Made by a program: the position numbers and the translations under genes. Positions 47,313 to 61,394 of a DNA stretch of 64,000 nt are shown one piece after another. Position 1 is the stretch's first letter, and every line of letters begins with the position of its first letter. The stretch covers positions 79,530,931 through 79,594,930 of the forward strand of contig NC_080419.1 in assembly GCF_029873635.1 (NCBI RefSeq). The letters run 5' to 3'. The notes below the pieces were generated by a model that saw only the letters and a list, made by a program, of their open reading frames with translations, was not told where the DNA came from and made no database searches. Source of the stretch: Malania oleifera. Lineage: Eukaryota; Streptophyta; Magnoliopsida; Santalales; Ximeniaceae.

Positions 47313-47367
47313 ATTGATATCAGAGCCTTGTTATAGCAAATCTTAATTAGAAACTATAAATATCTAA

Positions 47368-49039
47368 ATGGCACACATAGGATTAGCTCCCTTTGGAGAG
47401 GGTCAATCCTCTACTAGATCATCCATATTTTGTGGACTCAACTACTCCTTTTGGAAACAACGTATGAGAATCTATCTTCAAACAATGGATTGGAAGGCAT
47501 GGAAGGTAGTCACACATGGTGACTTAATCCCTACTAAACTAGTGGATGGAAAATAGGTACCTAAGGAAGAAAAAGAGATGACCGAAATAGATCACAAAAT
47601 GTTGCAAGTTAACTCTAGTGCAATAAACGCACTATATTGTGCACTTGATATTAATGAATTCAATAGGGTTATGACATGTAAAATAGAAAAGGAAATTTGG
47701 GATAAACTATAAGTAACTTACGAAGGCACCATAAATGTTAGAGACATTGATATGTTAACTAGTGAATACGAAGCCTTTAGGAAGAATTTTGATGAAACCA
47801 TCACAAGCATGTACACTAGGTTCACACACATCATAAACTCACTAAATGCTTTAGGGAAAACATATTCCACCTATGATACGATTCGCAAAATACTTAGAGG
47901 ACTTCCACCCATTTGGGAACCAAAAGCCAAAGCCATAATAGAAGGTAGAAATCTCAAAACAACCTCACTAGATGAACTCATAGGATCACTTCTAACCTAT
48001 GAAATAGCTATGAAAGAAAGAAACTCTGAAAATAAAAATAAAAAATCCATAGCACTTAAAGCCTCAAAAGAATGTTCAAGTGAAGAAGATAATGAATCCA
48101 GCGAATTAGATGATGAAGAATTAGCATTTATAACTAAAAGACTTGGAAAATTATTCAAAAGAAATAAGAAATTCGCTAGAAAATTCAGAGGCTCAAAAAT
48201 TGAAAAAGGTCAAACTAGCAAAAAGGAAAACAAAAGTAAGAATGAACCTCCCACTTGTTATCATTGTAAAAAAGTCAGACACATCAAGTCGGACTGCCCT
48301 CAGCTCAAGAAAGAAAAGAAGAAGAAGAAACCAGCAATGAAAGCAACATGGGATTACACAAGTTCAAGTGAATCGAAGAGCGAATCCAGTGAGCAAGAGA
48401 TGGCAAACTTGTGCTTCATCGAACACAACGAAGAGGTAAACTCTTACTACTCCTCCTTGGAAGATTCTAATGATGAATCATGTAATGATTATTGTGAGAG
48501 TATGCCCTCCTACAAAGAACTCCAAGCTGAAATTTATTAAAGTATCAAAAAGGAACATAAGTTTGAAAGAACAAAATGAGAATCTTAAAAATCAGCTAGA
48601 ATTCTCAAAATCTGCTAAAAAAGAAAATGACTCACAAATTGATGGGCTTAAGAAGAAAATTAATGATATGTCTCAAGAATTGAACAAATCACAAGAAAAA
48701 GATCAAAGCAAGAAAGAGCTAGAAATAAACAACCTCAAAACTCAAGTTGAAGACAAGGAAAAGATTATTTACAGCTTTACTAGAGGGAAAGAAAACTTTG
48801 AGAAAATAGTAGGACAACAAAGAATGGTTAACTATAGAGAAGGAATTGGTTACAATGATATTCCAAACAAAAGAAAGAAAAATTTATTCATGGGATACTT
48901 TGTAAAACAAGCTAAACACTATGCAAGTACTTCATCCACAAACATACATGAACATACTACTTGCTACATGTGTAAAAATAAGGGACTTATAATGTTTAAT
49001 TGTCCACTTAAGAAAAAAAATGTACAAAGTAAAAAATGA
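47368..49039 (+). pseudogene. SIRE-type gag, outer element
   Basis: Starts MAHIGLAPFGEG, continues with the UBN2/gag-type region (YTRFTHIINSLNALGK, RGLPPIWEPKAKAI), a zinc knuckle (CYHCKKVRHIKSDCP), a Lys/Glu-rich coiled-coil-like stretch (about 48540-48800) and a second Cys motif (CYMCKNKGLIMFNCP). Broken, a few interruptions. Confidence 0.85.
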
Positions 49040-49149
49040 ACAGAAGATAAACACTGAAACTAGACAAGACTTAAAAAGAATTAAGGAAGTTTGGATTCAA
49101 AAAATAACACCATAATCTTTTCTTGTAGTTTTGCTTTAGGTCCACTCCA

Positions 49150-50023
49150 TCAAAGGAAAAATGGTACTTAGACAGCGGATGTTCAAAACATATGACGGAA
49201 GATAGAACAAAGTTCACCACCCTCACTCAAAAAGATGGAGAATATGTAACCTTCGGTGACAATGGAAAAGGCAAAATTGTCAGATTTGGTAAGATAGGTA
49301 AGGAATCCTCACTCACCATTGATGATGTTTTGTTAGTTGATAGTCTAAAGCACAATCTCTTAAGTACAAGTCAACTTAGTGACAAAGGGTTTGACATAAT
49401 TTTTAAGAAGGAAAATTGCATAATACAAAATCCTAAGAATCATGACATTCTATTCACAGCATAAAGAATGAACAATGTATATTGCATAAATCTTAATAGT
49501 TTAAAAGATTAAGGCATAACTTGCTTGGCCGTCCCAAGTGAAAATAATTGGCGTTGGCATAAAAGATTAGGGCATGCAAGCATGGACCTTCTATCTAAAC
49601 TATCTAAGAAGAATTTAGTAAAAGGCTTACCTAATACAAAGTTTATTAAAGATAAAATTTGCGATGCTAGCCAACTTGGAAAACAAATCAAAACAAGCTT
49701 TAAAAAGAAGAAACACATATGAACTAGTAGGCCCTTAGAACTCATACATTTATATTTATTTGGACCAACTAGAACACAAAGCTTAGGAGGCAAACAATAT
49801 ACCTTTGTGATAGTTGATGACTACTCTAGATACACATGGGTATTGTTTTTAGCTAACAAAGATGAAGCTTGTGATATGTTAATAAATCTATGCAAGAAAC
49901 TTCAAAATGAGAAAGGTTATACTGTTTCAAACATAAGAAGTGACCAAGGAAGAGAATTTAAAAATAAAGATGTTGAAAAATTTTGTAATGATCATGCAAT
50001 AAGCCATAATTTCTTACCACGTG
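49150..50023 (+). pseudogene. Protease and first part of integrase, outer element
   Basis: Protease-type region around 49160-49460 (LKHNLLSTSQLSDKG), the pre-integrase HKRLGHASMDLLSKL motif at about 49555, and the integrase core (DDYSRYTWVLFL, IRSDQGREF) up to the insertion point. The second part of integrase lies beyond the inner element, from 59082. Broken. Confidence 0.85.
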
Positions 50024-50028
50024 AACTC

Positions 50029-51826
50029 TGTTGACCTCATAGGTCATACCTTGTTTTGATAATGACAAATACTCAGGTATTTAATACTTATCGAGTTTGT
50101 GTGCAGATTCATATTAGCAAGATCATCCGAACACATGAAGTCTTGGAGAATAAAGACCCAAATCTTTTATTTATTGTAATTTAATTAAGTGATATTTGGG
50201 GTCTATAATAATTAAAGTTCAATGGTTTGTAATAATTAATGCATTGCATGTATTATAGGATAAATAAGCTCAAAGGCCTTTAATCGACCATAGGACCCAA
50301 AGTTTTGCATGAAAAAGTCCCCTATTGTCTTAGAATTAAGTATCATGTGATTAGGGAAAATTTCATAAAAGGAATAGGACCGAAATGCATAGTGTTGGCA
50401 TGTTCAGTCGACCGAACTCCAATGCACATAGTTCTTCGATTGACTGAACCTTCCCAGGGTCAAACTATTGACCACTTGGTCGACCGTCCTTAAATATATA
50501 CCAACACCCTGGTTAACCGAACGAACACGTGGGAAGTCCCAACGTCTTGGTCAATCGAACCTCTAGGTTCAAAAGGACTTGTTCGATCTAAGTATATGAA
50601 GTTCGATTAACCAAACTTAGTCTGGTCGACCAAACCTTGGAGGGTTCATAATCGCCTTTGATTGGTCGACCATCTTCCTAGTTCAAATTCATCCTAGTCG
50701 ACCAACCCTCTTGAGTTGCTCGAATTTTACCAAGGTTAAAATAGGGTTAATTTTCTTAAATGGTTTTGAAATAAATTTAATAATACCCTACATATCCCCA
50801 GTGGTTATAATTTTAACCTTCTCTATATATAGGGCTTCATTTGCATGGATTAGTATAATATTAGCAAAAACGATTAACAATTTTTCTCTGAAATCCAAAA
50901 GTTTCATTTCTCATATTCAAGCTTCCTAGATTCATTCTTACTCATTCTTATTGCTAAAATCACTTAGTAAGAGTGCTCTTGTCTTCATCTTTTTAAGCTT
51001 ACACTCTCATCTGCTTGTGTTGATTGAGATTCATTTTATTTTGAGAGTAAGCATTAAGTTTTTATAGGAGACTTCGTAAATAAGTCTTCCATAGGAAAAC
51101 TTCTTTGAGCTTGTGAGTTTTGCATAATCATTGCAATACTCAAGAACTCTTATTGCGTTTTGTTTGTAAAATAAATATTTTTGAGATATTTGCTTGTGTT
51201 GTGAAATATCTTTGTCAGAAAATATTGTGATTGATATTATTGTCTTGACACAAAGATCCTAACACTCACACTCTCATGCACTGATTGCTATACTTGCATT
51301 ATTTTTTAGAGTAGACATCAAAACTACATTGAGCTTATCATATCTTATCATTCGGTGGTGTGTTAATTATATTGGTGCAAATCTGTTTGATTGATAGTTT
51401 GTACACAAATTTTATTATAAATCTGTTGTATTCCAGGCGTGGCCTGAAGGGATGATAATCTAACCCAGAATGATTGTGTAGGTTGAGGTTAGCCCCGTTA
51501 ATTGATCTGGTTGTATTAGGTGCTGCTCCACCTTTTAAGTGAGCCTATAGTGTAATCCTTCTATAGGTGTGCCAAAGCGGAGACGTAGGCAATTTGCCGA
51601 ACCTCGATAACATTTCTAGTGTCGTCTCTATTTACTGCTTTATTGTACATGATTGATTAGTTCACTTGTGTAGTTTAATTTTCATTGAATATATATTGAT
51701 TTATTTTATATGCACTAGATTGACCTTAGGTTTGCGTAATACTACTGCTAGTGGATTGACCTAGAAGATTAATATTTAAAATACCAATTCACCTTCCCCC
51801 CTCTCGAGATTATTGTAAAACTAACA
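50029..51826 (+). repeat. 5' LTR of inner SIRE-type element
   Basis: 1,798 bp, TGTTGACC to ctaaca. U3 has several GGTCGACCGAA-like motifs (about 50408-50715) and then the TATA box ctatatataggg (50823-50833). Confidence 0.9.
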
Positions 51827-51881
51827 ATTGGTATTAGAGCTTAGTAGCTTAGACTTAATAGTTATTTTGAGAAAGATCTAG

Positions 51882-53340
51882 ATGGCTCATAGCACTGTAA
51901 CCCCTTTCCCTAAGGGACCCTCTTCCACACGACTTCTAGTTTTTAGTGGTGTTAATTACACTTTCTGGAAATAGAGGATGCGTATTTATCTTCAAAATAG
52001 TGAATGGAAGATTTCGAGAGTTGTCTCTAATTGAAACTATGTTCCCATGAAAACTGTAGGTGAAACTAAAGTTCCTAAAATAGAAGATGAGTATACTGAT
52101 GATGATATGAAAACTGTTAGTTTAAATACTATTGCCATGAATAATCTATATTGTGGTCTTGATGTTAATGAATTTAATAGAGTTATGGCATGTTCATCTG
52201 CTAAGCAGATATGAGATAAGTTAGATGTCACATATGAGGGTACTATAGATGTAAAAGATAGTAGGATTGATATGTTGACCAGTGTGTATGAAGCATTTAA
52301 GATGAACACTGGTGAATCCATTCAGCGCATGTACACTAGATTCACATACATCATTAATTCACTACATGCATTAGGTAAGACATATCCTATATATGAGATG
52401 ATTAGGAAAGTCCTTAGGGGTTTGCCTCCTATTTGGGAAGCAAAGGCTATAGCCATACATAAGGGTAGACACCTTAAGGCTATGTCACTAGATGAATTGA
52501 TAGACTCACTTACCACCTATGAGTTAGCTATTAGTAAGAGACTGAATGAGCACAATAGGATGAGAAAAGTAATTGCATTAAAAGCGTCTACTAATATATC
52601 TAGTGAGTGCAGTGAACTTGAATCTGGAGATGACATGGCTATGCTTACTAGGAAATTCAACAGGTTCTTCAGGAAGAACAGTAGGCCATATAGAAAATTT
52701 AGAGACTCAGTATCTAGGAAGGGAGAGTCTAGTAAAAGAAAATAAAAATCGAATGCTCCCAGGTCCTATAATTGCAACAAAGTCAGGCATATCAAACCTG
52801 ATTGCCTGTCACTGAAAAAGGAGTCTAGGAAAAAGAAGAAAGCCATGAAAGTAGGTATCTCGTGGGATAGACAAAACAACAATGATTCAAATTCATATTG
52901 CAATGACTATGAGATTGCAAACTTGTGCCTGATGGCACGGGATGATGAGGTATTGTCTTCTTGTTCCTTATGCTCGTATTATTTTGATGATGATTGTGAT
53001 TCTGACAACATGCTAACTTTTAAAGAATTGCAATATGAGTATATTCGTGTATCTAAATTGTTAAACAAAATGACCAAGGAAAATGATGTTTTGAAAAAGA
53101 AATGTGAAAATTGGTCAAAACTGTTTGAAATTGCAAAGAACTTTTATGCCTCAATTCTTAAAGAAAAAGATTTGAAAATTGCCAAGCTTAAGAGAAAATT
53201 GGAGGATAGCTACAAAATTGTTTTTAAGTTTACTGAGGACCAACGAAAATTTGAAAAACTACTTGGAGCCCAAAGAAACTCTCTTAGCAAAGAGGTTCTT
53301 GGTTTTAATGGTGTTGAAAATATGAGATGACCTGATCTTT
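51882..53340 (+). pseudogene. SIRE-type gag, inner element
   Basis: Has the same layout as the outer element's gag: YTRFTYIINSLHALGK and RGLPPIWEAKAIAI in the gag/UBN2 part, then a charged coiled-coil-like stretch at about 53040-53310. A CCHC knuckle (CFKCKQIGHIQFDCP) follows at about 53408. Broken, several interruptions. Confidence 0.85.
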
Positions 53341-53589
53341 ATTTAGGACATTTTACACAATAATCAAAATCCCAAATTCCACCTAAAGATCCTCGGTATC
53401 GAATGATATGTTTTAAATGTAAACAAATTGGTCATATTCAGTTTGACTGTCCACTTAGAAACAGACATGTAAAAGTTAGAAAGGTGTGGAGAGGTAAATG
53501 TCATCCAGACACTAACCCTTGTGGACCTAACAAAATTTGGGGACCAGCGTCAGTTACGTAGTCCTTCTTACAGGTGTGTTTGAGATCAT

Positions 53590-56500
53590 CCTCCTCCAAG
53601 AACAAGTGATACATGGATAGCGGGTGCTCACGGCATATGACCAGCGACAAAGCTAAGTTCGCATCCATCAGTCCCAAGGATAGAGGATATGTAACATTCA
53701 GCGACAATGCAAAGGGGCAAATCATCGGTGTAGGTAAGGTTGGTAAGGAACCTTCCCTTGTTATTGATAATGTACTATTGGTTGATGGATTGAAACATAA
53801 TTTATTGAGTATTAGCCAAGTGTGTGATAAAGGATATAAAGTATCTTTTGAAAATGATAAATGCATTGTTGAAGGTAAAACTGATAATAAAGTGCTTTTT
53901 ATTGCTGAACATCATGATAACATATATACAACTAGCTTTGATAATTTAGCTTCTCAGCAAGTTGTATGTTTTTTTTGCAATAAATGAAGCTAGTTGGTTA
54001 TGGTATAGACGTTTAGGACATGCTAGTATGGATTTGTTGTCTAAACTTGTGAAAAAGGATTTGGTTAAAGGCTTACCTAAAATACACTTTGTGAAGGATA
54101 AGATTTGTGATGCATGTCAAACGGGTTAGCAAACAAAATTAAATTTTAAGACAAAGAAATTCATATCTACTACTAGACCACTTGAAATACTACACTTAGA
54201 TTTATTCTGTCATAATCAAGTTCAAAGTCTAGGTAGAAAATCGTATGCCTTTGTTATTGTGGATTATTATTCTAGGTTCACATGGGTGCTATTTCTTTCT
54301 CATAAAGATGAATCATGTGAACAATTCACTAAATTATGTAGAAGAATTAAGAATGAAAAAGGCTATAAAATCACACACATAAGAAGTGATAGGGGAACTG
54401 AATTAAAAAATGATGGCATAGAAAACTATTGTGACTTAAAGGGCATATCACATAATTTTTCTGCACCTAGGACCCCACAACAAAATATTGTTGTAGAAGG
54501 AAAGAATAGGTCATTGCAGGAAATAGGTAAAACTATGCTGAATGAACATAAATTACCCAAATATTTCTGGGCTGAGGTTGTATGTAATGCATGTTATGTC
54601 ATGAATAGAGTGTTAATCAGGCCTTCACTTAATAGAACCCCTTATGAATTGTGGAACAACCATAGACCTAATATTTCCTATTTTAATGTTTTTGGTTGTA
54701 AATGCTTCATGCTTAGAGATAATGAATATCTAGGCAAATTTGACTCTAAATCTGGTTGAGGTATTTTCCTAGGATATTTACTTAACAGTAAGGCATATAG
54801 AGTTTTTAATAAAAGAACATTAGTCGTTATTGAATCTATTCATGTTGCATTTGATGAATCTAATTCGTTTTCTAAAAGAAATGATGAAGATGATATTGAT
54901 ATTAGAAAAAGTTTAGATAAGCTTTCTATTGAAAACAATATGGATATCAACTTAGAAGCAAATGATAAATCAATTGAAAATGATAAAGTTGAAAGTGAGG
55001 TTCATGAATTGCCTAGGGATTGGAAATTCATTAGAAACCATCCTTTAGGCCAAATCATAGGTGAACCTTCACGTGGTGTAGCAACCCGATTCTTCTTAAG
55101 AAACCTTGTTAGCCATTTTACCTTTTTATCTCAAGAAGAACCCAAAAACATTAAGGAAGCCATAGAAGATGAGTCTTGGGTAATGTCTATGTAGGAAGAG
55201 CTTAACCAATTTGAAAGAAGTAAAGTGTGGACCCTAGTTCCTAAGCCTAATGATCATACAAAAGGATAAGAATGGGGTAGTAACCAAAAATAAAGCTAGA
55301 CTAGTTGCCTAGGGATATAATCAGGAAGAGAGGATAGATTTTGATGAAATCTATGCTCCTCTAGCTATAATGGAAGCCATTCGTATGTTGCTTGCTTATG
55401 CCGCTTTTAAGAACATTAAATTATATCAAATAGATGTTAAAAGCGCATTTCTTAATGGCTACATTAATGAAGAAGTGTATGTAAAACAACCACCCGATTT
55501 TGAAAATCATAAATATCCTGATCATGTATACCATTTTTCCAAAGCCTTTTACTGATTGAAACAAGCTCGTAGAGCTTGGTATGCGAGGCTTAATGGTTTT
55601 CTATTAAAAAAATGGGTTTACCCATGGCAAAATTGACACTGCACTTTTCATCAAATCTAAAAACGATGATATGTTCCTTATTAAAATTAATGTTGATGAT
55701 ATTATTTTTGGAGAAACTAATGATGATTTGTGTAATGAGTTTGCCAAATGCATGCAAAGTGAGTTTGAAATGAGCATGATGGGTGAACTGAGTTTCTTCT
55801 TAGGACTACAATTTAAACAGGCTAAATATAAGACTTTTATATACCAATCTAAATATGTGAGGGACTTGCTCAAGAAATTTAATATGGAAAAATGGTAAAA
55901 TTCTTGGCACTCCTATGAGTTCTTCCATCAAACTTGATAAAGATGAGCAAGAAATCCTTGTAGATGAAATTATATCGTGACATGATTGGTAGTCTCTTAT
56001 ACCTCATAGCTAGTCAAATTAATATCATGTTTAGCATATGCATGTGTGTTAAGTTTCAGGCCACTCCTAAGAAGTCTCATCTCTTTGCCATAAAAAGAAT
56101 ACTTAGGTACCTAGTTGAAACTGTAGAATTAGGCTTATGGTACCCTAAACATACGACATTTGAGATTGTTAGTTATACTGATGCTGACTTTGCCGGTAGT
56201 AAGGTTGATAGGAAGAGTACTAGCACTTGTCACTATTTAGGACAATCTTTGGTTTCTTGATTCTCTAAGAAACATAACTCAATTGCCTTATCCATAGCCT
56301 AAGCAAAATATAATGCGGTTGGAAGTTGTTGTGCTTAAATGCTCTATATGAAACAATAACTTATGGATTTTAGATTGCACTACATTACGATTCCTATTAA
56401 ATGTGACAATACTAGTGTAATTAAAATTTCTAGAAATCCTATCTCAGATTCACGAACAAAACATATTGAGATTAGACATCATTTCCTTCGTGATCATGTG

Positions 56501-56638
56501 AAGAAAAGGGATGTGGCACTTGAGTTTGTGTACACAAATGAGCAGTGGGCTGATATTTTCACCAAACCACTTCTGAAAGATAGATTCATAGAAATTAGAC
56601 GTGATTTAGGTCTAATGCATAGTAGAGATGCCTCCTAG
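53590..56638 (+). pseudogene. SIRE-type pol, inner element
   Basis: Protease with the DSGCSRHMT motif (53613 onward), pre-integrase RLGHASMDLLSK (about 54008), integrase core (SRFTWVLFLSHKDES, IRSDRGTE, SAPRTPQQN), reverse transcriptase (QIDVKSAFLNGYINEEVYV; INVDDIIFG) and RNase H (SYTDADFAGSKVDRKST; SRTKHIEIRHHFLRDHV). Broken, about ten interruptions in total with gag. Confidence 0.88.
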
Positions 56639-57205
56639 TTTTTTTATTGAGTTCACAAACTTAGGGGGAGCTTCCTAACAATAGGTATAAAAATTGGTAT
56701 CACTTTAAATCTATCATTAATTTATGCTTTATGAATTTATTTGTGGTTTGAAATGCATGACTGTCTTATCTCTTGTATGTTGATAGTTTTATTTGTGTTT
56801 TATGTCTTGATCTATCATACTGGACAATTTGAGTTAGTAGTTGTGGTTAAATTGATAATTTAGAATTCAAAGAGGTCATTTCTATATAGGTATTTTTGGG
56901 AAAATGCTCTATTTTCAAATGGCATGCAGCCGAAATTTCTAAAAACGTTCTGAAACATATCTTGTATTCAAATGATTCATACTCAATGCCTATTCTTATG
57001 TGCTTTATAATTCTTATAGCCCTTTTCGTTGTAGCCAAAAGGGGGAGAAGATGCAAAATTGGGTATATTTTTGATTGGGTATATTTTTTAGAAATATGTG
57101 AACCTTAAATCCTTAAACTTCTCATTATGCATATTGTTAGGGGAAGCCTTTCAAGGTTGTACCCACTTTTGCATGGTGTATTTATCATCATCAAAAGGGG
57201 GAGAA
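56639..57205 (+). other. Untranslated 3' part of inner element
   Basis: No ORF of note. It contains three purine tracts with the core agggggag (near 56662, 57041 and 57195); the last lies right before the 3' LTR and is the expected plus-strand primer. Confidence 0.7.
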
Positions 57206-59076
57206 TGTTGACCTTATAGGTCATTCCCTATTTTGATAATGACAAATACTAAGGTATTTAATGCTTATCGAGTTTGTGTGTAGATTCATATTAGCAATCA
57301 TCTGAACACATGAAGTCATGGAGAATAAAGACCTAGACTTTTTATTTATTGTAACTTAATTAAGTATTATTTGGGGTCTATAATAATTAAAGTTCAATGG
57401 TCTCTAATAATTAATGCATTGCATGCATGATAGGATAGATAAGCTTAAAGGCCTTAGATTGACCATAGAACCCAAAGTTTTGCATGAAAAGTCCCCTATT
57501 GTCTTAGAATTAAGTTTTATGTGATTAGGACCATAGGACCCAATAGTGTTGGCATGTTCGGTCGATAGAACTCCAATGCACAGAGTTCTTCAGTCCACTG
57601 AACCTTCCTAGCGTCAAACTATTGAACACTTTGTCGACCATCTTAAAATGTATACCAATGCCCTAGTTGACCGAACAGACACGTGGGAAGTACCAATGTC
57701 CTAGTCGACCGAACCTCAAGGTTCAAAAGGATATGATCGACCGAAGTATATGAAGTTTGGTCAACTGAACTTAGTCTGGTCGACTGAACCTTGGAGGGAT
57801 AACAATCGCCTTTGATTGGTCGACCATCTTCCTAGTTCAAATTCATCCTAGTCAACCGAACTGAGCACCCCAGTCGACCGAACCATAAAAACGGTCGATC
57901 GACCCTCTCGGGTTGCTCGAATTTTACTGAGGTTAAAATGGGGTTAATTTTCTTAAATGGTTTTAAAATAAATTTAATAATACCCTACATATCCTCAATA
58001 GTTATAACTTCAACATTCTCTATATATAGGGGTTCATTTGTATGGATTAGTATAAGATTAGCAAAAATAATTAGCAATTTTTCTTTGAAATCCAAAAGTT
58101 CCATTTTTTATATTCAAGCTTCCTAGATTCATTCTTACTCATTCTTATTGCTAAAATCACTTAGTAAGAGTGCTCTTGTGTTTATCTCATTAAGCTTACA
58201 CTCTCATTTGCTTGTGTTGATTGAGATTCATTTTATTTTGAGAGTAAGGATTAAGTTTTTATAGGAGACTTCGTAAATCAGTCTTTCGTAGGAATACTTC
58301 TTTTGGCTTGTGAGTTTTGCATAATCCTTGCAATACTCAAGAGCTTGTATTGCGTTTTGTTTGTAAAATAATTTTTTACAAACCATTTTCAAATATCTCT
58401 TGTGCTTATTTTGAGAAAAATATTTTTGAGATATTTGTTTGTGTTGTGAAAGATCCTTGTTGCTGAATATTGTGATTGATATTATTGTCTTGACACAAAG
58501 ATCCTAACACTCACACTCTTATGCACTGATTGCTATACTAGCATTATTTTTTAGAGTAGACATCAAAACTACATTGAGCTTATCATATCTTATCATTAAG
58601 TAGTGTGTTGATTATATTGGTGCAAATCTACTTGATTGAGAAGCATATAGTTTGTATGAAAATTTTATTGTAAATCTATTGTATTCTAAGCATGGCCTGA
58701 AGGGATTATAATTATCCTAGAATGATTGTGTAGGGTTATCGTCAGTCCCGTTAATTGAACTGGTTGTATTAGGTGCCGCTCCACCCATTAAGTGAGCCCA
58801 TAGTGTAATCCTTATGCAGGTGTGCCAAGGCGGGGATGTAGGCAGTTTGCCAAACCTCGACAACATTTCTGGTGTCATCTCTATTTACTGCTTTATTGTG
58901 CAAGATTAATTAATTCACTTGTGTAGTTTAATTTTCTCTAAATATATATTGATTTATTTTATACGCATTAGATTGAGCTTAGGTTTGTGTAATACTGCTG
59001 CTAGTGGATCGACCTAGAGGATTAATTTTTAAAATACCAATTTATCCTCCTTCTTGGGATTACAGTTAAACTAAAA
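57206..59076 (+). repeat. 3' LTR of inner SIRE-type element
   Basis: 1,871 bp, TGTTGACC to ctaaaa, with GTCGACCGAAC-type motifs (about 57558-57905) and a TATA box (about 58019-58028). It carries more motif units than the 5' copy. Confidence 0.9.
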
Positions 59077-59081
59077 AACTC

Positions 59082-61258
59082 CACAACAAAATGGAGTTGT
59101 TGAGAGGAAAAATAGAACCCTTCAAGAGATGGCAAGAACTATACTAAATGAAAATAATCTATGTAAGTATTTTTGGGCCGAGGCTATAAATACATCTTGC
59201 TATGTAATAAATAGAGTTTCCCTTAGATCAAGCCTAAACAAAACACCTTATGAATTATGGAAAGAAAGAAAGCCTAACATAGCTTACTTTCATGTTTTTG
59301 GATGTAAATTTTTTGTTCTCAATAACAAAAATGACTTAGGAAAATTTGATGCAAAGTTGAATGAAGGAATTTTCCTAGGATATGCTATAAATAGTAAGGC
59401 TTATAGGATCTATTAAAAAATAATACTAACCATCATTGATTCAATACATGTAAACTTTGATGAATCAAATTCTTTCACAAAAGAAATCAAAAATGAAGAA
59501 AAGGATGATATCTCACAAAAAGAAGATAATCTAGAAATCAAAGAAGAAAAAGAAGAAAACATTGAAGAAACCTCAAAGGATAATCTTATAGAAAATCTTG
59601 AATTACCAAGAGAATGGAAGTATGTAAGAAATCACCCTCACGATCAAATTATAGGAAAACCATCTAGAGGTGTAACCACTAGATCATCATTAAAGAATCG
59701 ATCCAATCATTATGCATTCCTATCTCAAGATGAACCAAAAAAATGTTGAAGAAGCTTTAAATGATGACTCTTGGATAATTCCTATGCAAGAGGAGTTAAA
59801 TCAATTTGAAAGAAGTGAAGTATGACAATTAGTACCCAAACCTGAAAATCATTCAATTATTGGAACTAAATGGGTATTTAGAAACAAAAAGGATGAAAAT
59901 GGTATAATAGTTAGAAACAAAGCTAGACTTGTAGCTATAGGATATAACCAAGAAAAAGGAATAGATTATGACGAAACTTTTTCCCTCGTAGCAAGAATGG
60001 AAGTTATAAGAATGCTTTTAATTTATGCATCCCATAAAGAATTTAAATTATACCAAATGGATGTAAAAAATTCTTTCCTAAATGGTTATATTAATGAAGA
60101 AGTATATGTTGAACAACCCTTTAGATTCGAAGATATAAAAAATCTTGATTATGTTTTTAGACTAACTAAGGCTTTATATGGGTTAAAACAAGCCCCTAGG
60201 GCTTGGTATGAAAGATTTAGTGGATTTTGATAGAGAAGGGGTTTTCAAGAAGAAAAGTTGATAGTACCTTGTTCATCAAAACTAAAAAAGATGACTTGCT
60301 TTTAATTTAAATCTATGTAGATGATATAATATTTGGTGCTACTAATGAAAATCTATGTAAAGAATTTGCAAAATATATGCAAGAACAATTTGAAATGAGT
60401 ATGATAGGGGAATTAAACTATTTTCTTAGACTATAAATTAAACAAGCAAAGAATGAGACTTTTATAAGTCAAACAAAATACATAAAAGATATGATTAAAA
60501 AATTCGATATGGAAAATAGTAAACCCATAGGAACCCTCATGAGCACTTCCATTAGCCTTGATAAAGTTGAGAAAGGAAAACTAGTAGATATGAAGTATTA
60601 TAGAGGAATGATTGGAAGTTTACTATATCTAACAGCTAGTAGGCCCGACATAATGTTTAGTGTGTGTATGTGATCTCAATTCCAATCAGCACCCAAAGAA
60701 TCACACCAAATAGTTGTTAAGAGAATTTTGAGATACTTAATAGGCACCATAAACTTAGGTCTTTGGTATCCTAAGGACACTGGATTCAAAATGATTAGCT
60801 ACTAGGATGTGGACTATGTCGTATGTAAAATAGATAGAAAGAGCACTAGTGGCACTTGTCACTTTCTAGGACGCTCACTAGTCTCTTGGTTTTCTAAAAA
60901 GCAAAACTCCATAACCTTATCCACAACTGAAGCTGAATACGTAGCTATTGGGAGTTGTTGTGCACAAACATTATGCATGAAACAACAAGTAAAAGATTAT
61001 AATTTAGAATATACAACAATCCTAATTAAGTGTGATAATACAAGTCCTATATATATAACAAAGAATCCAGTATCTCATTCAAGAACAAAACACATTGATA
61101 TTAGACATCATTTCTTGAGAGATCACGCACAAAAAGAAGAGATAACCCTTGAATTCGTTAATAAAAATGATCAATTAGCTTATATTTTCACAAAACCACT
61201 TTCAGAGGATCGGTTTATATTTGTTAGACGTGAATTAGGGTTGCTACATGTTCGATAA
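59082..61258 (+). pseudogene. Rest of pol, outer element
   Basis: Integrase C-terminal part (TPQQNGVVERKNRTLQEMAR near 59082, FWAEAINTSCYVINRV), reverse transcriptase (YQMDVKNSFLNGYINEEVYV, ALYGLKQAPRAWYERF) and RNase H (LVSWFSKKQNSITLSTTEAE; SRTKHIDIRHHFLRDHA). Broken, several interruptions. Confidence 0.88.
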
Positions 61259-61394
61259 GGTTTTTAGAAAAGAAATTCAGAAAAGCCTGCTTGACAGGCA
61301 ACTGCCACCTGAAGGGCAGGCGCTTGCCAGGTTACTGCCTGATGAAAAATGGGTCATCAGGTGCCTGACCTCTCGAGTGCCAGGTGCTTGACTC

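Larger units (their letters stand above)
50029..59076 (+). mobile_element. SIRE-type Ty1/copia element, inner (B)
   Basis: Fossil copy with both LTRs (50029-51826 and 57206-59076) and the target duplication AACTC at 50024-50028 and 59077-59081. Primer site tggtattagagc at 51829-51840; gag from about 51882; zinc knuckle near 53410; protease about 53600-53990; integrase about 53990-54760; reverse transcriptase about 55200-55900; RNase H about 55960-56638; purine tract aaaagggggagaa before 57206. No extra ORF is seen between RNase H and the 3' LTR. Broken, about ten coding interruptions. By eye the LTRs differ at nearly one position in ten over the first 240 bases, so it is old. Confidence 0.92.

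Noticed and set aside
50711-50929. Open frame in the inner LTR, repeated at 57938
   Set aside because: Both copies lie across the TATA box region of the LTR pair; the repetition reflects the LTRs, not a gene.
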